Below the pieces are notes generated by a model. That model ran no database searches, had not been told where the DNA came from, and saw nothing but the letters and a program-made list of their open reading frames with translations. Shown here in pieces: positions 57,672 to 64,000 of a stretch of DNA of 64,000 bases. Positions within the stretch are counted from its first letter, which is position 1, and each line of letters opens with the position of its first letter. The translations under genes and the position numbers were made by a program. Where the stretch lies: the NCBI GenBank assembly GCA_900446925.1, contig UAVY01000010.1, forward strand, positions 321,577-385,576. The letters are read 5' to 3'. Source of the DNA: Citrobacter koseri (lineage in GTDB: Bacteria > Pseudomonadota > Gammaproteobacteria > Enterobacterales > Enterobacteriaceae).

Positions 57672-59003
57672 ATGGAATCACTGGCCGCACTCTATAAAAA
57701 TCATATCGTTACCTTACAAGAACGGACGCGTGACGCACTGGCGCGTTTTAAGCTGGATGCGCTACTTATTCACTCCGGCGAGCTTATCAACGTCTTCCTC
57801 GACGACCATCCCTATCCGTTTAAAGTTAACCCGCAGTTTAAAGCCTGGGTACCGGTCACACAGGTTCCAAATTGCTGGTTGCTGGTCGATGGCGTGAATA
57901 AACCCAAACTGTGGTTCTACCTGCCGGTGGATTACTGGCACAACGTTGAGCCGCTGCCCACGTCGTTCTGGACCGAAGAGGTAGAGGTGATTGCCCTGCC
58001 GAAAGCCGACGGTATTGGCAGCCAGCTCCCTGCCGCGCGCGGTAATATCGGTTACATCGGTCCGGTGCCGGAGCGGGCGTTGCAACTGGATATCGCCGCC
58101 AGCAACATCAACCCGAAAGGAGTGATCGATTACCTGCATTACTACCGTGCGTACAAAACGGATTACGAACTGGCCTGTATGCGTGAAGCGCAGAAAACGG
58201 CGGTGAACGGCCATCGCGCAGCAGAAGAAGCGTTCCGTTCCGGTATGAGTGAGTTCGACATTAACCTGGCTTACCTGACCGCGACCGGCCACCGTGACAC
58301 CGATGTGCCTTATAGCAATATCGTGGCGCTCAACGAGCACGCTTCGGTTCTTCATTACACCAAACTGGATCATCGCGCGCCGTCTGAAATGCGCAGCTTC
58401 CTGCTGGATGCCGGGGCGGAATATAACGGTTATGCCGCAGACCTGACGCGTACCTGGGCGGCAAACAATGACACCGATTACGCTCAGTTAATCAAAGATG
58501 TGAATGACGAACAGCTGGCGCTGATTGCGACCATGAAAGCGGGCGTCAGCTACGTGGATTATCACATTCAGTTCCATCAACGCATCGCGAAATTGCTGCG
58601 TAAGCATCAGATTGTCACCGATATCAGCGAAGAAGCGATGGTCGAGAACAATCTCACCGGGCCGTTTATGCCGCACGGTATTGGTCATCAACTGGGTCTT
58701 CAGGTTCATGATGTTGCAGGCTTTATGCAGGACGATACCGGGACGCATCTGGCCGCGCCGTCGAAATACCCTTATCTGCGCTGCACCCGCGTGCTGCAAC
58801 CGCGCATGGTGTTGACCATTGAGCCGGGGATCTACTTTATCGAATCGCTGTTGGCGCCGTGGCGCGAGGGGCAATTCAGCAAGCACTTCAACTGGCAGAA
58901 AATTGAAGCGCTGAAACCGTTCGGCGGCATTCGTATTGAAGACAACGTGGTGATTCACGAAAACGGTGTTGAAAATATGACGCGGGATTTGAAACTGGCG
59001 TGA
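57672..59003 (+). CDS. pepQ: PepQ, Xaa-Pro dipeptidase (prolidase)
   Basis: An intact 443-residue M24B metallopeptidase that splits dipeptides with C-terminal proline. The metal-binding residues appear in [41 protein letters not shown] and [10 protein letters not shown]. The family usually has GHPLG where this reads GHQLG, and QPGM where this reads QPRM; both are substitutions next to the metal site region and may be errors or natural variation. It is divergent from fadB. Confidence 0.96.
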   Translation: MESLAALYKNHIVTLQERTRDALARFKLDALLIHSGELINVFLDDHPYPFKVNPQFKAWVPVTQVPNCWLLVDGVNKPKLWFYLPVDYWHNVEPLPTSFWTEEVEVIALPKADGIGSQLPAARGNIGYIGPVPERALQLDIAASNINPKGVIDYLHYYRAYKTDYELACMREAQKTAVNGHRAAEEAFRSGMSEFDINLAYLTATGHRDTDVPYSNIVALNEHASVLHYTKLDHRAPSEMRSFLLDAGAEYNGYAADLTRTWAANNDTDYAQLIKDVNDEQLALIATMKAGVSYVDYHIQFHQRIAKLLRKHQIVTDISEEAMVENNLTGPFMPHGIGHQLGLQVHDVAGFMQDDTGTHLAAPSKYPYLRCTRVLQPRMVLTIEPGIYFIESLLAPWREGQFSKHFNWQKIEALKPFGGIRIEDNVVIHENGVENMTRDLKLA

Positions 59004-59617
59004 TGGACAGCTGGTTAATCCCTGCGGCGCCGGTCACTGTCGAGGAAGAGATCAAAAAAAGCCGCTTCATTACGCTGCTCGCCCACACGGACGGTGTTGA
59101 AGCGGCGAAAGCCTTTGTTGATGCTGTCAGAGCGGCGCATCCAGATGCGCGTCATCATTGCGTGGCATGGGTGGCGGGCGCGCCGGATGATTCACAACAG
59201 CTGGGATTTTCTGATGATGGCGAACCGGCGGGAACGGCGGGCAAACCGATGCTTGCCCAGCTAATGGGCAGCGGCGTTGGCGAGATCACCGCTGTTGTGG
59301 TGCGTTACTATGGCGGTATTCTGCTCGGCACCGGTGGGCTGGTAAAAGCCTACGGCGGCGGCGTGAATCAGGCGTTGCGTCAGTTAACGACGCAGCGCAA
59401 GACGCCGTTAACCGAATATACTTTGCAGTGTGAGTACGGCCAACTGGCCGGAATAGAAGCATTATTAGGGCAGTTTGCCGGTCAAATCGTTACCAGCGAT
59501 TATCAGGCATTCGTTCGGCTCAGGGTGGCGCTTCCTTATGCAAATGTGGATGAATTTTCAGCAAGGCTGGCGGATTTTAGCCGTGGTTCATTGCAATTGT
59601 TAGCGATTGAAGAATAA
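59003..59617 (+). CDS. yigZ: YigZ, IMPACT-family protein (UPF0029)
   Basis: An intact 204-residue cytoplasmic protein with the IMPACT N-terminal domain: DDGEPAGTAGKPML and VVRYYGGILLGTGGLVKAYG. Homologues of the eukaryotic IMPACT regulator; the bacterial role is not known. The ATG overlaps the pepQ stop by one base (TGATGG), and trkH follows after 37 bases. Confidence 0.94.
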   Translation: MDSWLIPAAPVTVEEEIKKSRFITLLAHTDGVEAAKAFVDAVRAAHPDARHHCVAWVAGAPDDSQQLGFSDDGEPAGTAGKPMLAQLMGSGVGEITAVVVRYYGGILLGTGGLVKAYGGGVNQALRQLTTQRKTPLTEYTLQCEYGQLAGIEALLGQFAGQIVTSDYQAFVRLRVALPYANVDEFSARLADFSRGSLQLLAIEE

Positions 59618-59654
59618 TCCCACCTCATTTTGAAGAACAAAGGAAGCGGCAGAG

Positions 59655-61107
59655 ATGCATTTTCGCGCCATTACCCGAATCGTTGGACTGTTGGTCATTT
59701 TATTTTCGGGAACAATGATCCTCCCTGGACTGGTTGCGTTGATCTACCGTGATGGGGCGGGGCGGGCATTCACGCAGACATTCTTTGTCGCACTGGTGAT
59801 CGGCTCTCTGCTGTGGTGGCCCAACCGCCGGGAGAAAGGCGAGCTTAAATCCCGCGAAGGGTTTCTCATTGTGGTGCTGTTCTGGACCGTACTGGGAAGC
59901 GTGGGGGCGTTGCCGTTTATCTTCTCTGAAAGCCCGAACCTCACCATTACCGATGCTTTTTTTGAATCATTCTCCGGCTTAACGACAACGGGCGCGACGA
60001 CGCTGGTGGGGCTGGACTCTTTACCGCACGCGATTCTCTTTTACCGCCAGATGCTGCAATGGTTTGGCGGGATGGGGATCATTGTGCTGGCGGTGGCGAT
60101 TCTCCCTATCCTCGGCGTCGGGGGGATGCAGCTCTACCGCGCAGAAATGCCGGGGCCGCTGAAAGACAATAAAATGCGCCCGCGTATTGCGGAAACGGCA
60201 AAGACGCTATGGCTGATTTATGTGTTACTGACGGTGGCCTGCGCGCTGGCGCTATGGTTCGCCGGAATGCCCGCGTTTGACGCCATTGGGCACAGTTTTT
60301 CTACTATCGCGATCGGCGGTTTCTCTACGCACGATGCCAGCGTCGGTTATTTCGATAGCCCGACCATTAACAGCATCATGGCTATCTTCTTGCTGATCTC
60401 TGGCTGTAACTACGGTCTGCACTTCTCTTTATTAAGCGGGCGCAGCCTGAAAGTTTACTGGCGTGACCCTGAATTTCGCATGTTCATTGGCGTTCAGTTG
60501 ACGCTGGTAGTGATCTGTACGCTGGTGCTGTGGTTCCACGATATCTATAACTCGGCGCTGACCACGCTCAACCAGGCGTTCTTTCAGGTCGTATCAATGG
60601 CGACAACCGCCGGGTTTACCACCGACAGCATCGCCCGCTGGCCGCTCTTTCTGCCGGTGCTGCTGTTATGCTCTGCGTTTATCGGCGGCTGTGCGGGGTC
60701 AACGGGCGGCGGGCTGAAGGTGATCCGCATCCTGCTGCTGTTCAAACCAGGGGAACCGTGAACTGAAGCGTCTGGTCCATCCGAATGCGGTTTACAGTAT
60801 AAAACTGGGGCACCGTGCGTTGCCGGAACGTATCCTCGAAGCGGTATGGGGATTCTTTTCTGCTTATGCCTTAGTCTTTATTGTCAGTATGCTGGCCATT
60901 ATCGCGACTGGCGTGGATGACTTTTCCGCGTTTGCCTCCGTTGTGGCGACCCTTAACAACCTGGGGCCAGGGTTAGGTGTGGTTGCGGACAACTTTGCCA
61001 GCATGAACCCTGTTGCGAAATGGATTCTGATCGCCAATATGTTATTTGGTCGTCTTGAAGTCTTTACTTTGCTGGTACTTTTTACCCCTACCTTCTGGCG
61101 TGAATAA
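59655..61107 (+). CDS. trkH: TrkH, potassium uptake channel (one frameshift)
   Basis: The membrane subunit of the Trk K+ uptake system, working with the NAD-binding TrkA. Four selectivity-filter repeats are seen, for example SGLTTTGATTL, IAIGGFSTHD, MATTAGFTTDS and LNNLGPGLG. An extra C at 60747-60748 breaks LFKQGNRELKRLVHP; correction gives 483 residues, the E. coli length, ending FTPTFWRE. CAAAGGAAG lies before the ATG. Confidence 0.95.
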
Positions 61108-61118
61108 TGGAGTAACAC

Positions 61119-61665
61119 GTGAAAACATTGATTCTTTTTTCTACCCGGGACGGACAAACGCGCGAGATAGCTTCTTATCTGGCCTCGGAATTAAAGGAGC
61201 TGGGGATCTGGGCGGATGTGATTAATCTCCATCGTACTGAAGAGCTGGACTGGCAAAGTTACGATCGCGTGGTGATTGGCGCCTCTATTCGTTATGGGCA
61301 TTACCATGCCGCTTTCCAGGAGTTTGTGAAGAAGCACGCTACGCGCCTGAACGCGATGCCGAGTGCGTTTTATTCCGTTAACCTTGTCGCGCGTAAACCT
61401 GAAAAGCGCACACCGCAGACCAACAGCTACGCGCGCAAGTTTCTGATGAGTTCGCAGTGGCGACCCGATCTTTGCGCCGTTATTGCTGGCGCGCTTCGTT
61501 ACCCTCGTTACCGCTGGTATGACCGTCTGATGATTAAGCTCATTATGAAGATGTCTGGCGGTGAAACGGATACGAGTAAAGAAGTGGTCTATACCGACTG
61601 GGAACAAGTGGCGAATTTTTGCCCGCGACATCGCCCAATTAACCAACAAATCGTTGGCAAAATAA
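61119..61665 (+). CDS. hemG: HemG, menaquinone-dependent protoporphyrinogen oxidase (one frameshift)
   Basis: A flavodoxin-like FMN enzyme that oxidises protoporphyrinogen IX and passes electrons to the quinone pool. The FMN loop is [12 protein letters not shown] and a second contact is [11 protein letters not shown]. The start is GTG 61119 behind GGAG. Five Ts at 61616-61620 instead of four shift the last residues; correction gives 181 residues ending [10 protein letters not shown] at TAA 61663-61665. Its 3' end is followed directly by the rrn promoter region. Confidence 0.95.
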
Positions 61666-61693
61666 ACGTAAAGAATAAAAAACACGCAGTCGG

Positions 61694-61742
61694 AAAATAA
61701 TTTTAAATTTCCCCTTGTCAGGCCGGAATAACTCCCTATAAT
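61694..61742 (+). promoter_or_regulatory. rrn P1 promoter with UP element
   Basis: TTGTCA at 61715-61720 and TATAAT at 61737-61742 are 16 bases apart, followed by the GCGCCTCC discriminator. The AT-rich stretch at 61694-61711 is the UP element. This is the growth-rate- and ppGpp-controlled rRNA promoter. Confidence 0.93.
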
Positions 61743-61834
61743 GCGCCTCCACTGACACGGAACAACGGCACACAGGCCGCCGGGTCAGCGGGGTTCAGCG
61801 ATGAACACCGGCAGAGAAAAGCAAAAATAAATGC

Positions 61835-61862
61835 TTGACTCTCAAGCGGGAAAGCGTATTAT
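61835..61862 (+). promoter_or_regulatory. rrn P2 promoter
   Basis: TTGACT at 61835-61840 and TATTAT at 61857-61862 with a 16-base spacer, about 120 bases after P1. Confidence 0.92.
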
Positions 61863-61899
61863 GCACACCCCGCGCCGCTGAGAAAAAGCGAAGCGGCAC

Positions 61900-61912
61900 T
61901 GCTCTTTAACAA
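61900..61912 (+). promoter_or_regulatory. boxA antitermination site of the 16S leader
   Basis: TGCTCTTTAACAA is the boxA consensus bound as RNA by NusB/S10, letting polymerase read through the rRNA operon. Confidence 0.9.
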
Positions 61913-61917
61913 TTTAT

Positions 61918-61938
61918 CAGACAATCTGTGTGGGCACT
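61918..61938 (+). other. 5' arm of the RNase III stem enclosing 16S
   Basis: This 21-base stretch is perfectly complementary to 63609-63629 after the 16S gene. Pairing of the two arms forms the pre-16S processing stem cut by RNase III. Confidence 0.9.
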
Positions 61939-62041
61939 CAAAGTGACATGGATTCTTGACGTCGCAAGACGAAAAATGAATACCAAGTCTCTGAGTGAAC
62001 ACGTAATTCATTACGAAGTTTAATTCACGAGCATCAAACTT

Positions 62042-63587
<1,546 letters not shown>

Positions 63588-63608
63588 CCTTAAAGAACCT
63601 GCCTTTGC

Positions 63609-63629
63609 AGTGCCCACACAGATTGTCTG
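63609..63629 (+). other. 3' arm of the RNase III stem enclosing 16S
   Basis: Perfect complement of 61918-61938, starting 22 bases after the mature 16S 3' end. Confidence 0.9.
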
Positions 63630-63657
63630 ATGAAAAACGAGCAGTAAAAACCTCTAC

Positions 63658-63734
<77 letters not shown>

Positions 63735-63849
63735 GATTTTCCCCTGAATACTGCGTTGTGAAATGACTCACATACTTTAAGTATGCTTCGTCCATTCCAC
63801 GCCTTGTCTCAGGAAAAATCATCGGTAAGAGGTTCTGACTGTACTGTAT

Positions 63850-63926
63850 GGGGCTATAGCTCAGCTGGGAGAGCGCCTGCTTTGCCACGCAGGAGGTCTG
63901 CGGTTCGATCCCGCATAGCTCCACCA
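63850..63926 (+). tRNA. alaT: tRNA-Ala (anticodon TGC), one extra C in the anticodon loop
   Basis: Acceptor GGGGCTA/TAGCTCC, T arm CGGTTCGATCCCG and encoded CCA are clear. The anticodon loop reads TTTGCCAC between CCTGC and GCAGG: eight bases rather than seven, with the extra C at 63885-63886. A real gene with this loop would not decode normally, so it is probably a sequence error. Length is 77 rather than 76. Confidence 0.94.
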
Positions 63927-63987
63927 TATTTTACTGCTCATATAAGAAAACTTCAGAGTGTACCTGAAAAGGTTCACTGCGAAGTTT

Positions 63988-64000
63988 TGCTCTTTAAAAA
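63988..64000 (+). promoter_or_regulatory. Spacer boxA before the 23S gene
   Basis: TGCTCTTTAAAAA at the window edge resembles the boxA in the 16S-23S spacer (consensus TGCTCTTTAACAA). The 23S gene should begin shortly outside the window. Confidence 0.7.

Overview
This window is an ordinary enterobacterial core-chromosome segment, almost certainly from Salmonella enterica. The evidence is near-identity to E. coli K-12 proteins in the same gene order, Salmonella-like lengths for XerC (300 codons), TatA (88) and TatB (182), a corL leader ORF before corA, and the sequence of the 16S gene. It runs from the 3' part of wecA to the tRNA spacer of an rRNA operon that matches rrnA of E. coli.

Layout, left to right. 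(1) 1-12.5 kb: the enterobacterial common antigen (ECA) operon wecA-wzzE-wecB-wecC-rffG-rffH-wecD-wecE-wzxE-wecF-wzyE-wecG, followed by the permease yifK. (2) 14.1-14.7 kb: the argX-hisR-leuT-proM tRNA operon. (3) 14.7-15.2 kb: the small RNA gene glmZ, with three GlrR-type operators and a sigma54-type promoter. (4) 15.3-22.3 kb: hemYXDC on the minus strand, divergent from cyaA. (5) 22.4-28.5 kb: cyaY, then lptM-dapF-yigA-xerC-yigB and uvrD. (6) 28.5-39.4 kb: corL/corA, rarD, yigI, pldA, recQ, rhtC, rhtB, pldB, yigL, yigM, metR. (7) 39.6-53.9 kb: metE, dlhH, udp, rmuC, ubiE-ubiJ-ubiB, tatABC, tatD, rfaH, ubiD, fre. (8) 54.1-61.7 kb: fadBA on the minus strand, divergent from pepQ-yigZ-trkH-hemG. 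(9) 61.7-64 kb: rrn promoters, 16S rRNA, ileT, alaT and the start of the 23S leader.

The genes form recognised pathways: ECA synthesis, haem synthesis, lysine/cell wall (dapF), chromosome dimer resolution and DNA repair (xerC, uvrD, recQ), ubiquinone synthesis (ubiE, ubiJ, ubiB, ubiD, with fre nearby), Tat protein export, methionine synthesis, fatty-acid oxidation, and ion transport (corA, trkH).

The dominant oddity is sequence quality. About two thirds of the protein genes are broken by one-base indels. Counting codon by codon I find about 100 extra bases and 8 missing bases, roughly three quarters of the insertions being G or C and most lying in short runs. Correcting them restores each protein to its usual length, with no in-frame stop left. 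The same defect appears in three tRNAs and the 16S gene. I read this as uncorrected sequencing or assembly error rather than mass pseudogenisation. For these genes I give the whole gene span and list the shift sites.

I found no mobile element larger than REP and ERIC repeats, no CRISPR array, no prophage and no evidence of an undescribed system. The best secondary signals are regulatory: the glmZ control region, the corL leader hairpin, a palindrome before yigM and ERIC-type repeats before metE and ubiD.
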